From assembly GCF_037176765.1 (NCBI RefSeq), contig NC_090021.1:56322953-56386952 (forward strand): 64,000 nucleotides of DNA, read 5' to 3'. Positions 43,651 through 55,663 of the stretch are shown here, piece after piece (the stretch's first letter is position 1; every line of letters starts with the position of its first letter). The translations under genes were made by a program, and so were the position numbers. Under the pieces are notes generated by a model. That model made no database searches and was not told where the DNA came from. It saw nothing but the letters and a program-made list of their open reading frames with translations. Source of the stretch: Anolis sagrei (Eukaryota > Chordata > Lepidosauria > Squamata > Anolidae).

Positions 43651-44486
43651 TTCCTTTCCTCACTGTCTAGCTTTCACAATCATACATAGTTATGAGTCAC
43701 ACAACTGCCTGGACTACACCAACTTTCATATTTAGTGATATCTTTCTACATTTCAGGATTTTATGGTTGCCCTTCCATATCTTAGCCTTCTTTTGATATT
43801 TATGTCTGTAGTCTCCACTCTCTGAGTAATGCTTGAGCCAAGGTGCAAAAACTTTGAACTGTTTCAATGTCTTCATTATCTGCTTGAAAGTGGTGTACAT
43901 TATCTATGGTTAACATTTTTGTTTTGATATGTTTATGTTCAGCTGTGCAAAGCCTGCCTTTCTACTTTCTGGCTTGACTTTGTTCAATAAGGCTGGTGCA
44001 GTGCAATTGGTTAAGACTGCACTAAGAGATAGAGGTGCTACTGATCAGTTGAAAAGCCAACCAATAACCTCCTCAGATGGACAGTCATTCCCATTGTAGG
44101 ACACTTTCACCCCAGTTCAATTACAGGGAGGAACAGATGCCATCACGTGAAGCACCTGATTGTGGGTGACAAGTCTGCTAATTCACAAACTATCATAACA
44201 TTTGGGGGACTTTTCATGTGAACTGCACACAATGTGGACTTTCAACAGCACAAGTATTTCCCCCCAAAGCTTCTTGCAGGAGGGCTTGGGGATGTTTTCT
44301 GGTTTGATGATCTCTTAATCATGGCCTCAGCCTATGAGCAGCTCACAGTAATATCCCAAGATGAGCTACAGATATTTGAATAAGCAGACTGGCTTCATAG
44401 TCAAAAGATAATTTTCATTCAGAAATTTCCATTGTCACTTTCTCAGAACATTGAAACTAAGTGACTTTCCACATATAGCTATACAA
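43651..44486. other. Non-coding sequence
   Basis: No exon or recognised repeat. Confidence 0.4.
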
Positions 44487-44660
44487 GCAGCCCCATCCAC
44501 ATTCATGGCTAGGGGCATAAGACTCCCATGAAAGTTAAAACTGCAAATAACAAAATGCTAGAAGTTCACTAAAGAGTCACAGTGGAAGACCTAGAGATTT
44601 CTAGAGAGGTGTCCTCGTTAGGTCCTGCAATGATGGTCAAATCCTGGCAGAGATGCATCA
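44487..44660. mobile_element. Decayed MITE, same family as 3425
   Basis: cccatccacattcatggcta, agactcccatgaaagttaaa and gatttctagagaggtgtcc repeat the order seen at 3430-3600. Confidence 0.45.
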
Positions 44661-47571
44661 TATAGTAGCAATTGTGAATTTAGATATTCATAGAGAGAAC
44701 ATTTTAATCAAATCTGCAAACAATCACATCCACAAAACTTATTTATGCAAATGTAGGTGTAATGCCAGCTGTAATGGATCCGAGAACTATACTGAAAAAC
44801 ATTTTATTTGCGAACAATCATGTCCAGATGAAAATAGAGCCTGAAGTATAGTGTTGTAGATCTGATTCACATGCAAATCATAATTCTTGTCGAATCACCC
44901 AGTGAAGAGCATACAAATTTGAACAAATCCACAATCAACCCTTTGGGGTTTCCAGTGATGTCTCCTGTTGTAGGACCAGGGCGTAGGTTCACTGTCAGGC
45001 TTCATGTACTCTTTTCACTTGGTGCAGGTAATCCTGCATTAAAAGAGCAGAAATTTAAATGACCCATGTGTGTAAAATTAATTCTCATCCAAAATATTTT
45101 TCAGCTCACTAAGGAAATTAGTCTGGCAAACCCAGTTTCCTAGCATGCTGGTTCTTAATGAGTCATAATTAGCTATAATTTAATAGTCATGAAAATAAAT
45201 GTTTGCTTTACAATACATTTGCATTTATAATAAGGTATCTGTCTCAGCCAATTAATATAGCTTGGAACAATAGTTACAGTTATTAGTTAAACTTTAACCT
45301 AACTGCATTTCTTCTTTAGTTGTATGTAATTTAAAATGAAACTGATACTCCTGAAAGTTTGAGATTTTGTTTTCAGCAATAAAGCATCTGATATTTTAAC
45401 TGTGGAATTTAGGCAAATGCTATTAGTTTTGCAGCTGGTGTATATTTACATGTGATTCATATTGTTTTCTTTTCTTTTCTTTTCTGACAATACAAATTGT
45501 ATAGTTGTTATCAAGAAATGATATAGTATAAATAGTATAAAATTACATGGAACTATCATGAATTGGCAATTTTGGCCAGGAGGCTGTTCACCCCGCCTCA
45601 CACTGCCATGGTTCATTTGACCCACCCTGGAATACAGACCAGCCACACACAAAAGGAAATGCATATAATCTTCTTAACTAAACACATCACTCTTAGGAAA
45701 GTCAGCTGAAGAGGAAATGACTAAATACCCCCATCAATCGGGGATAGTCATGTCCCTCCACAGGAAAAAAGACTCCATTTGCAGACTTCCAGAAGTTTAC
45801 TTTGTTTCATTCATTCATTCATTCATTCATTCACAAATCCTTTAAAAAAGATTTTTTCCATGATCTTGCAAGGTCAGCAAGTTGCCAGGCTATGAACCCT
45901 TTTCTTCTTTCGAATCTGTAACCTGGGAATGTATGTGTGCATTTTCAATTTACCTGATCCCAATACAAAAGGCAACCAGAGGCAAAAGGGGGAGAGCACT
46001 CTAGGCAGACTCACATAAAGTGCTTCCTACTATCACAGTTGAGTAAGCCCATTAACAAAATATCTCTTCCCATTGATAAGTTAATATGTTTCCTAATATT
46101 GCTGAGGGATTTTGCCACTTCCCATTAAGGTCCACTGATAAAGGTTAGTGCATAATTTCAGCCATTGTAATGTTCATCGTTCACAGTTTCTCATAATGTT
46201 ATACTAGACCTTTCACTTGAATTGTTAAATCATTCATGGACTCATTTTCATGTTTACCATGCCACATTCCCGGGGTTTACACCCCTTTCGGGGGCAGAAT
46301 CAGAAAAGGACTCACACTTCAAACCAACAAATGATAGCTGTTTATTTTTCCCACCACAAGGAGACACCAACCAGAGGGAATCCCCTGCAAACAAGAGCTT
46401 GGATCCTAACTATGCTTTTTTTTAGGCAATCAGAGGTTGGCACGGGTATTTCAAATGGCTGTCAAACTGAATACATACAGCATGTCCTGTATTTTTCAAT
46501 GCAGTATGTCCGATCTTGGGAGTGCAGACTCTATTCTGACATCCTTTTGGGTCTAAAAGAATAAAACCTGTTCTTTGTACCTTCAACCTGATTAGTGTCC
46601 TGATTTGACCATTTGTGTAGTGTAGTGTACCAGGTTCGGATCACGTGTATACTGAAATCACTCAACATAATCAGAAGGATTGAATGAATAAACTGATTTT
46701 GAAGAACAGGGAACTCTAATAATAAATTATTCTCTTCCAATTACTTTCATGCAGATTCGTAGAAGTTGCCCAATTCTGCTGCTTCTTATTCTACCTTTGG
46801 ATTTCACTCATTTATTTGGGAACCATATTTATATCACAAGGAGTGAAGTGATACCAATAACAAGAAAAGGATATGAGATGTGCCCTTTATCTTTTCTGTG
46901 TTTCCTGAGAGGCAAGGCCCTCTGTGTTCAAAGAGCGTGCCAGGGAGACTGCTGTATTTTCAGAGAGAGAGATTCGAGTGCTCTTTAAGTGAACTAGAAA
47001 TGTGTAAATCTCACATGTATTTTACATTGCTGTAGTCCATTGGGGGAGTAAACAACTCATGAGATTATTGGGTAAACAGTTCTTGAGGATCCCTGGGGTC
47101 AGTTATATGCTCCCCATGGCTGTCAGTGGAATTAGAAGAGATGTGAAAATGCACATCTTACTGCTGTTGTTTTGTATCTTCATCTGCTTCAAATTCCTCT
47201 GTGAATAATGATGGGGAGAAAAACTGCAGTATGCAAGACACATGGTACAGATCTGTCTGTGAAAGCTAGATGACATCTGTAACTATTCTTCCAACAGTTT
47301 GGTTACTCTGCTCCCCATCTTTCCATTTCTTCATCATCAAGGGAAAACTCATGTGCTGTAATGAGCAAGCACAAGAGAGGTACTGACCTTTTACAGAGGG
47401 AACAAAAGTTCATAGGTTTTCCCCTCATATGTACAGTCCCTTCTTTTGCTACCAGTTCCCATAAATGTTGCTTTTCAGCAGAATAAATAGCTTTTGTCAA
47501 GAAGGTTTCCCCTCCCAGCCTGAAGTTTGCTTGAGATATTTACCAAAAGCATTTTTAGCATTAAGGATTTA
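44661..47571. other. Long repeat-poor non-coding stretch
   Basis: Repeat-poor and AT-rich. 45130-45330 has homeodomain-type motifs (gagtcataattagctata, cagccaattaatatagc) and may be a conserved non-coding element. (attc)n at 45806-45833. No exon with family similarity. Confidence 0.4.
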
Positions 47572-47862
47572 ATGTATTGTCGAAAGCTTTCATGGCCGGA
47601 ATCATTGGGTTGTTGTAGGTTTTTTCGGGCTATATGGCCATGGTCTAGAGCAGGCATCCTCAAACTGCGGCCCTCCAGCTGTTTGAGCCTTCAACTCCCA
47701 GAATTCCTGAGAATTGAACAAGCTTGTTAGGGCTTCTGGGAGTTGGAGGCCCAAACAGCTGGAGGGCCGCAGTTTGAGGATGCTTGGTCTAGAGGCATTC
47801 TCTCCTAGGAGAGAATGCCTCTAGACCATGGCCATACAGCCCGAAAAAACCTACAACAACCC
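47572..47862 (-). mobile_element. PLE terminal module with inverted fold-back, 12-bp target duplication
   Basis: Perfect 12-bp direct repeats attaaggattta (47560-47571 and 47863-47874) flank the insertion. Left part, minus strand: AGGAGAGAATGCCTC at the centre out to cgacaatac at 47572. Right part, 47807-47863: the same first 57 bases in the opposite direction, with one mismatch. The arms meet at 47806/47807 (tctcct/aggaga). A hAT MITE later entered the left arm. Confidence 0.88.
47651..47786. mobile_element. 136-bp hAT MITE with gtctagag duplication
   Basis: caggcatcctcaaactgcgg and gccgcagtttgaggatgctt inverted ends with a palindromic interior. Perfect 8-bp gtctagag at 47643-47650 and 47787-47794, matching the nTCTAGAn hAT target preference. 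Same family as 8685-8920. Confidence 0.96.
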
Positions 47863-47874
47863 ATTAAGGATTTA

Positions 47875-48189
47875 GGTCTGTACTTTGAATCATGCCACAG
47901 CTTAATGTTTTCAGCAAAACTTTCGATATAGTAGACAATGAAGAATCTTGTGGTGCTTTAGAAACTGATATTTGCCATAAGTATTCCTAGGCTGTAGCCA
48001 ATTTCATTAGATGCATCAGTGTTGTGCAATTTCTACAAAGTTGTGCCAAAGGAAAAAAGGTTAACCTTCATAATTTTTGCTGCAGAAGACTAACATAGCT
48101 TCCCATCCCATTTCATTGTCATTGTGAAAGAAACTGAGAACAAAATCAAGGAAATAATATGAATTTAATGATTCTTAAATTTTCTGGGC
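47875..48189. other. Non-coding sequence
   Basis: Nothing recognised. Confidence 0.4.
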
Positions 48190-48450
48190 TGATTTTTTTT
48201 TTTGTCGTGTCAAGAGCAGGTCGCTTCTGGTGTGAGAGAATTGGCCGTCTGCAAGGACGTTGCCCAGGGGACACCTGGATCATTTGATGTTTTTATCATC
48301 CTTGTGGGAGGCTTTTCTCATGTCCCCGCATGAAGAGCTGGAGCTGATAGAGGGAGCTCATCCGCCTCTCCCCGGATTCGAACCTGCGACCTGTCGGTCT
48401 TCAGTCCTGCCGGCACAGGGGTTTAACCCACTGCGCCACCGGGGGCTCTG
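48190..48450 (-). mobile_element. Full-length Sauria-type SINE (second type)
   Basis: Poly-T start, ggtgtgagagaattggccgt, catccttgtgggaggctttt, cgaacctgcgacctgtcggt, ttaacccactgcgccaccgg. The clear box-B-like tRNA region is on the minus strand. Confidence 0.93.
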
Positions 48451-48462
48451 GGCTGATATATT

Positions 48463-49868
48463 TCATAGAATCATAGAGTTGGAAGAGACAACATGGATCA
48501 ACTAGTCCAACCCCCTGCCATGCAGGAAAAGCACCATTCAAGTACCCCTGACAGATGGTCATCCATTCTCTGTTTAAAAGCCAGCCTCCAAGGAATGAGC
48601 TTCCACCACACTCTGAGACAGCAAGTTCCACTGTCTCTTACAGTCTGGAGGTTCTTCCTAATGTTCAGGGACAACCCCCTTTCCTACAATTGGAACCCAT
48701 AGCTTTGAGTTCTTGTCTCCAGGGCAGCAGAAAACAAGTATGCTCCCTCTTTCTTATGAAAGCCTTTCAAATATTTATACATGGCTATCATGTCTCCTCT
48801 CAACCTTCTCTTCTGCAGGGAAAACATGCCCTGTCCTTTGGCTAGTCATCATAGGGCATGGTCTCCAGACCTTTAATAATTTTAGTTGCCCTCCTCTGGA
48901 TACATTCTAGATTGTCACTATCCCTCTTGGATTGTGGTGCCCAGAATTGGACACAGTATTCCAGGATAGGTCTGACCAAAGCAGAATAGAGAGGCATCTT
49001 TACTTCCCTTGATCTAGATACTATACTCTTTTTTGATGCAGCTCAAATCCCATTAGCTTTTTAAGATGCTGCATCACACTGTTGGCTCATGTTCAGCTTG
49101 CTGTCCATGAAGACAAGATCCTTTTCACATGTACTTTGCTGAGCCAGGTGTCACCCATCCTGCATTTGATCATTTCATTTTTTCTGCCCAAGTGAAGTGT
49201 CCTACACCTCTCCTTGTTGAAATTCATTTTGTTAGTTTTGGCCCTGCTCTCTAATTTGTTGAGGTCCTTTTGGATTCTGATCATGTCCAGAAGATAGCTA
49301 ATACTGATCCTGTCAGTATTAGCTATCCCTCCCAATTTGGTGTCATCTGCAAACTTGATCAGCATGTCCTGTAAACCTTCATCTAAGTCTTTAATGGTGA
49401 ACAGCACCTAGGACAGCATCTTGCGGTACTCCACTAGTCACTTCTTTCCAGGATAAAGATAAACGATTGGTGAGCACCCCTTGGATTTGGTTACTTAACC
49501 AATTACAAATCTACTTAACAGCAGTATTATCCAGCTCACATTTTACTAGTTTGTTTGCAAGAAGATAATGGGGAACCTTGTCAAAGGCCTTACTGAAATC
49601 AAGATATGTTATGTCCACAGCATGCCTTGCATCTACCAAGCTTGTAACTCTATCAAAAAAAGAGATAAGATTAGTTTGGCAAGGCTTGTTTTTGAGAAAT
49701 CCATGTTCTTTTAGTCATCACAGTGATTACAGACTGCCTCTTTAATGATCAGCTCCAGAAACCTTCCTGATACTGATGTCAGTCTGACTGGATTATAATT
49801 ATTCTTTTCCCCCCTTCTTGAAGATAAGACAACATTTGCCTTCCTCCAGTTTTCTGGGACTTCTAGAG
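48463..49868 (-). mobile_element. CR1 LINE, 1.4-kb 3' portion
   Basis: Starts at the 3' end (catagaatcatagagttgga) and runs back through the 3' UTR into RT coding. Residues KFADDTKLGG (RT YXDD-equivalent), DLNKLESRAKTNKMNFNKERCRTLHLGRKNE and SRKTYRFLELLIIKEAV-like text are readable. Several frame breaks; 5'-truncated, inactive. Confidence 0.92.
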
Positions 49869-49877
49869 CTCACAATT

Positions 49878-50160
49878 GAAATGATGATGATGGTGATGAT
49901 GATGGTTTATTTGTAGTCTGCCCTATCTCCCTGAGGAGACTCAGGGTGGATTTCAGCAAACACAAATACGAAGGCAAACATTCAATGCCTTAACAATGGC
50001 CATAAAAACAAATACAAAAATAACCCACCTGTATCCCAAAGTAAACCAACATCTAACCATGAATTGTAACTTAAAACTAATATTACAATTAAATTATATC
50101 TAACCTAAAAAGCTCAGTTTCAGAATCACTAAAGGTTCAATTAATAAAGTTTAAAATTAA
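49878..50160 (-). repeat. LINE 3' tail with (GAT)n
   Basis: (gatgatgatggt) start, gtttatttgtagtctgccct, tctccctgaggagactcagg, then an A-rich segment. Confidence 0.7.
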
Positions 50161-51039
50161 TCATGTTGCTGTTGTATCAACAGAATCAGAGCTGTTATGC
50201 TGGCAATTGCCAGCAAATAGGAAGGCAGGTAGGGTGGCTTGTGACACCCTGTGCACCCTCCCTCCTTCACCCATCACATGGTGGGGGCAGGACAGGGTGT
50301 GTTGGCACCCTGTCGCCATCAGATTTTTCCCTAATTAAGGAGAATTAAGGCCTTAATTTTCAGTAAACATGTGAAGCATTGCATTACATATCCCATACTC
50401 ATGATCTCCCAGTATTTATAGGAGTTCCACTTGCTCATAAAATGCCTTTGCCTTCTGTACACAATTCAAATATGCCGTACAATTTTGTGTAATTCCATAA
50501 TGCATGGGGAAAATAATCTGAAAGGTTTCATGCTGTATCCAGTGCCTGGTATGTTTTATTAATGCCCTTATGAAATTTTGCATATGTTTTCTGAGAAGTT
50601 ATGGCTTAGGCCCAGTTTTTTTAATGACACTGCTGCAAAAATGATATCTTGCCAATGAAATTGTTCTAGCAAAGATGCCAGTAAGGACTGCACTGCCAAC
50701 ACTTTCCAGATTCATGGGGCACAGATAGTCAACATTTTGATTGCAAATCAGTCCAACAATGTTTCTCTAAAGGAAATAAGGTCATTTGAAAAGTCACATA
50801 TGTATCTCTTCACAATTGGATCAACTCTAAATTGATTCAGGTTTGTTGTTCTTTGCTTCTTCTCCTGCCATAGCTCATGACTCATTCATGCAGAGTTTTA
50901 TATTTGGCAGATAAACGTATTCTGGGAAGAGAAACGAAACAATGGGGAAAGCTTCTGATTCTTATGTTTTTTTCAGTCTGGACATAGGGTTATGTCAGAA
51001 AAATAGTATAATTTACTTTATAAACAGAAATAGTCAATA
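50161..51039. other. Non-coding sequence
   Basis: No recognised feature. Confidence 0.4.
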
Positions 51040-51265
51040 CAACTAAAGAGCCAATGTGACATAACAATATAAAGGCTTGGGTGTTGGACTAAGTCTCTAG
51101 AGACCAGGGTTAAATCTTCACTCCGCTATAGAAACCCACTAGGTGATCTTGGGCAAATCAAATCCTCTCAAGCTAAAGGCAAACTCTCACTGAACAAATC
51201 TAACAAGAAAACTCTGTGATATGTTTGACACTTTGTGCTGGAAATGATTGAAATAACATAAGAGC
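51040..51265 (+). repeat. MIR-like SINE, plus orientation
   Basis: gcttgggtgttggactaagt, cagggttaaatcttcactcc, acccactaggtgatcttggg and tctaacaagaaaactctgtg, the reverse order of the copy at 34435. Confidence 0.7.
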
Positions 51266-51289
51266 AAAGTCATCTAATGAAGTAGACTC

Positions 51290-51500
51290 AGAGTGCATCT
51301 TCACTGTGGAATGAATGCACTTTAACTGCTGTGGCTCACTGCTATGGAATTCTGAGATTTATAGTTTGTTGAGGGCCTAGCACTATTGGACAGAGAAAAC
51401 TAGAGACCTGGTAAAACTACTATGATTCCATTGTATTGAGCCACGGCAGTTAAAACGGTGTCAAACTGCATTCATTCTACAGTGAAAATGCTCCCCATGT
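51290..51500. mobile_element. Fold-back MITE, complete
   Basis: agagtgcatcttcactgtgg and ctacagtgaaaatgctcccc are inverted. Inner arms ctttaactgctgtggctc and gagccacggcagttaaaa are also complementary. Long hairpin-like DNA transposon; same family as 13390. Confidence 0.8.
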
Positions 51501-51845
51501 CAACAAAAGCTGATCCTACCAATTTCTTTTTGTCAGTATCAAAGGTGTTACAGATCCCTTTGCATGCTGATTCTGAGTAACATGGCTTTCTGTTTTAATC
51601 TAACAACAAAGTAAATGCAATAACTCTTTTATCTGACCTTCAGTTGTTTATAGGCAAGATTTCTAATCCTTGTGTAAGCATTTCAGTCTTTGTTTTCATA
51701 TGAAAGTGAGATAGATGCAATTTTAATGATTAAAGATAATGTGTACAGTAACATACCCCTTTGTTTGTCCAAGAGCATGACTATAATCTAAGGAAAGGTA
51801 GAACTCTGCTATAAGCACTGATTCTTTATACTTGGATTTGCTCAA
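51501..51845. other. Non-coding sequence
   Basis: Nothing recognised. Confidence 0.4.
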
Positions 51846-52625
51846 TCCTATTTATTTATTTATTTCCGTCACTTTTACCTCGCCCTTCTCACCCCCGGGG
51901 GGGGGGGGGGACTCAGGGCGGCTTACAGAGGAAGGCACAATTCAATGCCTTTGTCACATATACATACATATATAAGCAAATTAAACAATTACATATTAAA
52001 AATTTAAAAACATCACTACACAAAAATACAGTAACACAGTAGTAGACTAATCCTGAGCTCAGCGTTCGGAGTTTCATAAATCCATTCCGTCTCGTCAAAT
52101 TCCAGCTCGTCATCAGGTCTTTCTTTAGCTGCCATGATGTCCAAATGCCTGGTCCCATATCCAGGTTTTCAACTTTTTCCTAAATGAAAGAAGGGACGTT
52201 GCTGATCTAATCTCCCCGGGGAGTGAGTTCCACAGGTGGGGGGCCACCACCGAGAAGGCCCTGCTCCTCGTCCCCGCCAATCTCACTTTTGATAAAGGCG
52301 GGGTCGAGAGCAGGGCCTCCCCGGAAGATCTTAGGTTCCGAGGTGGGACGTAGAGGGAGATCCGTTCGGACAGATACACTGGGCTGGAACCGTATAGGGT
52401 TTTGTAGGTCAAAACCAGCACTTTGAATTGTGCTCGGAATTGGATCGGCAGCCAGTGGAGCTGACACAACAGGGGGGTGGTGTGCTCCCTGTATGTCGCT
52501 CCGGTGAGCAATCTGGCTGCCTCCCGCTGGACCAGTTGGAGTTTCCGAGCAGTCTTCAAAGGCAACCCCACGTAGAGTGCGTTGCAGTAATCCAATCGGG
52601 ATGTAACGTGGACCACATACATTCA
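51846..52625 (-). mobile_element. L2-clade LINE 3' end with open C-terminal frame
   Basis: A 165-codon frame (52125-52622) reads SRLDYCNALYVGLPLKTARK, LQLVQREAARLLTGA, TTPLLCQLHWLPIQFRAQFK, GTRSRAFSVVAPHLWNSLPG and SFRKKLKTWIWDQAF, the complete post-RT C-terminus of L2. The 3' UTR (cttctcacccccgggg, G run 51897-51910) ends in atttatttattt. 5'-truncated; the best preserved L2 here. Confidence 0.92.
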
Positions 52626-52883
52626 TAGGAGTAATTTTACTGACAGATAGGAACACTAACCCATGTGCAGAAAATATATTTTGTACCTTTCAACTGCCTT
52701 GATTAATCTTCTGCTATCCCATTTTTATCTTCTTTTAAGTTTATATCAATTTCTGTCAATTGAGTTCAAAATTCAAAAATTATAGGCGTTCAGTTGATTC
52801 AGCAGCTGGGAGAGAATGGGTTGGAATCTTGCCCCTTCGAGTAGACTCAGGCAAAAGCAAACTGCTGCAACTTCTTCTAGCTC
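52626..52883. other. Non-coding sequence
   Basis: Nothing recognised. Confidence 0.35.
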
Positions 52884-52968
52884 AGGCATGGGTAAACTTC
52901 AGCCATCCAGGTGTTTTGTAACTAAACTCCCAGGAATCCCAGCCAGTTTACCAGCTGTCTATCTTCTA
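52884..52968. mobile_element. hAT MITE left-half fragment
   Basis: caggcatgggtaaacttcag, ccaggtgttttgtaactaaa, ctcccaggaatcccagccag; matches the left arm at 33737 but the right end is missing. Confidence 0.65.
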
Positions 52969-53446
52969 GGGAGAGTTCAGTCTCAACTTACTACCACATC
53001 AGGCAGGTCAATTTGCCTGTCATACGCTGTTTCCTCTCCATTTTTGGCACAGAGCCCTTCACACAACATACAGGGACTTCTAGTTGGGCTCCACCACAGC
53101 AATCCCAGGGGCCTTCCCATGTTACCTTCCCAGCAATGAGATGAGGGGCAAGGTAAGGCAGGCAATGTGGGGTTTGGAGCGGCAGCTTTTCCATGCCTCC
53201 CACCAGGAACCTGTGGATTCAAACTGATGCGGGGTGAATCCATGGCCTTTTTGGTGAGGTCCTTAGTCTAAAACATACCGAATTATCTTTTTACCAGTCA
53301 GCAGAGTGTTTCTTCAGCAACACAATCAACATAACAGTTAATGTCTCTTCAGATTCCATGTCTCTTCTACTTCTCTAACAGTTAACAGTTTTTCTAATAA
53401 AACTTTTAAACCCTTTGCCTTGTATAGGTTTCCAGCAGGAATACAG

Positions 53447-53560
53447 TGTTCCCTCACCACTTTGCGGTTCGCTTTACGTGGACTCGCTGTTTTGCAGATT
53501 TTTAAATAAATATTAGTATAAAATATTTACATTACAATGGGCCTCAGAAAGGGGGGCTTG
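53447..53560 (+). mobile_element. Pogo-like DNA transposon end
   Basis: cagtgttccctcaccacttt gcggttcgctttacgtgg, ctcgctgttttgcag; a recognisable Tigger-type terminus without its partner. Confidence 0.5.
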
Positions 53561-55194
53561 TGTGCAGGTTGGAACTCCCCCTTCCGGATCCTCTTGCCCT
53601 CCTACAACTTGGAGCGTTTGTGGCTACCTCCCTGGCCTCTGCAAACCCTGGCTTTTGCTTTTATGGCCTTACAAGATGATTTCCTTTGCCCTTGTCCTCT
53701 CAGTTATCATCACTGGACAAAGTATTAGAATGTGCTTTGAAGTCTTGCTAATGCACTGTGTTTATTTTTGCTCACTTTCTGAAATAAATGATACATTAAA
53801 TTACATTGTATAGCATTTGCATTTGGAAATCAGCAGTTTCCAGTAGTAACAGTGTGAACAAGCTTATAATGTTCATATCTTGTCAGTACAATACATTCAA
53901 ATTTAGGAATAGCTGGAGGCCTAGGACAAGAGAGGGTTAGAAAAATAGGAAACTAGTGGAATCGTTGATGGAGGCAAAAGTGGAAGTAGGGACATCTGTT
54001 AAAAATGGTGGGTGATTCTGACAAATAGCTTTATCTTCTCAATCCTGAGAACGGGAAAAGTATGTTTTGGGCCAGCTCAGAAGTACGCTTAGGGCTGTAT
54101 CACTTGCTAACCAAGTGACTGACATTTCTAATTGTTTGTGGTTTATGAATCCAACTTAGGTTTTTAGAATCAAAATTTGAAGGGAAGTATTTCTGAAACT
54201 GAAAAGGAAAATTAAACAAGGTAGGATGGTTTCACCTTTTTATGAAGTACAGCTGAAGCATTTCTGCTGCAGAGTCCATTGCACTGCACATTGTTGCTAA
54301 CAGATTAATGTAAATGTCTGAAACAGCCGCTGGGTGGCATTGAGAAACTTTTTACTGTTGCCAATTTTCTTCACAATTCCTACATTCATTTATGGAAATC
54401 CCATGTGGGGTTGTGATCCACAGTTTAAGAACTTTGCTCTAGCTCAGCAGCTCATGTGGTTTCACAAGATCACCTTAAGATAGCTGAAACTGCTTCTGTT
54501 TGTGCAGCTGTATGGCTGCAATATCAATGACAGATGGAATCATTTTCTCCATTATTTTCTGGTATGAAACTTGGCAAGGCAAATACCATTTTAGAACATG
54601 GCAGGAGAGCACTCTTTCATAAGAGATGCGACTGTTAAGGACATCAGCTCACATCTCTGCTGAAATGATTTCCTGTGCCCCTGCTATCAAAGATTCATTT
54701 TATATTAAAGTCAGGGTTTTTTTATACTTCTAACACAGATCTGGCTTGGGTTTCTCGATGATAACTGCAGGCATTAATTGCAGGGCCTTAGGGTGTGGGT
54801 TGATACTGGATTCCTTAAACTCATCTTGGAATATATTCCCCCACATTCCCCCTGGAATACATTCACTGCTGCAAGAAGGGGATGAAACATAACAAGGGGA
54901 GAAGTACAGAGCAAGAAAGGGGTGGAGGATCATTTGTGGACTGAAGACTGAATGCCTTCTTGTGGGTGATTGGGCTGTGAGTCAAAATCTTAGTGTTGAT
55001 ATGATGACTTCTCAGCTAACCTTTCTTTATCCTGAGCCAGACAGTCAAATGATCCCACGTGGAACATGGATACACGTGAGATGGAAACACACAGTGGCAA
55101 GCATAGGCACATACATATACTGGCCGGTGTGTTGTATAAACAAAGTAATCTTATCATACAGTTGGAAATAAATCCAATTGCTTGATGTGAATGT
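53561..55194. other. Non-coding unique sequence
   Basis: No exon or recognised repeat. Confidence 0.4.
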
Positions 55195-55663
55195 ATAGAT
55201 TGAGTATCCCTTACTGAATCTGTTTCAAACCAGAAGTGTTTTCCATTTTGGACTATCTTTATCAACATATATCATAAAATCATAGAATCATAGAGTTGGA
55301 AGAGACCTTGTGGGCCATCCAGTCCAACCCCCTGCCAAGAAACAGGAAAATTGCATTCAAAGCACCCTTGACAGATGGCCATCCAGTCTCTGTTTAAACT
55401 ATCCAGCCTCTATTTGTACATAATGACATCTTGGAGATGGAATCAAACATAAATGGAAATGGAGTTCAAACATAAAATTGATGTTTTTTATATGCCTTAT
55501 GCACATGCCTTAAGGTAATTTTATACAATGTTTTCAATAATGTTGTACATGAAACAAAGTTTGTGTACATTGAATCATCAGAAAGCAAATGGTGTTACTA
55601 TCTTAGCTACTCATATGGACAATTTCAGATTTTGGATTCTGGATAAGGGATGCTCAACCTTTT
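55195..55663. mobile_element. Pogo/MER2-like element containing a CR1 end
   Basis: agattgagtatcccttactg and ggataagggatgctcaacct are inverted ends. tttcaaaccagaagtgtttt and catgaaacaaagtttgtgta are typical interior text. The CR1 fragment at 55273-55420 lies inside. Confidence 0.75.
55273..55420 (-). repeat. CR1 LINE 3' end
   Basis: aatcatagaatcatagagtt, ccatccagtccaaccccctg, cttgacagatggccatccag. Confidence 0.9.

Noticed and set aside
52125-52622. 165-codon frame as a host gene
   Set aside because: The sequence is the L2 LINE post-RT C-terminus and is followed by the L2 3' UTR.
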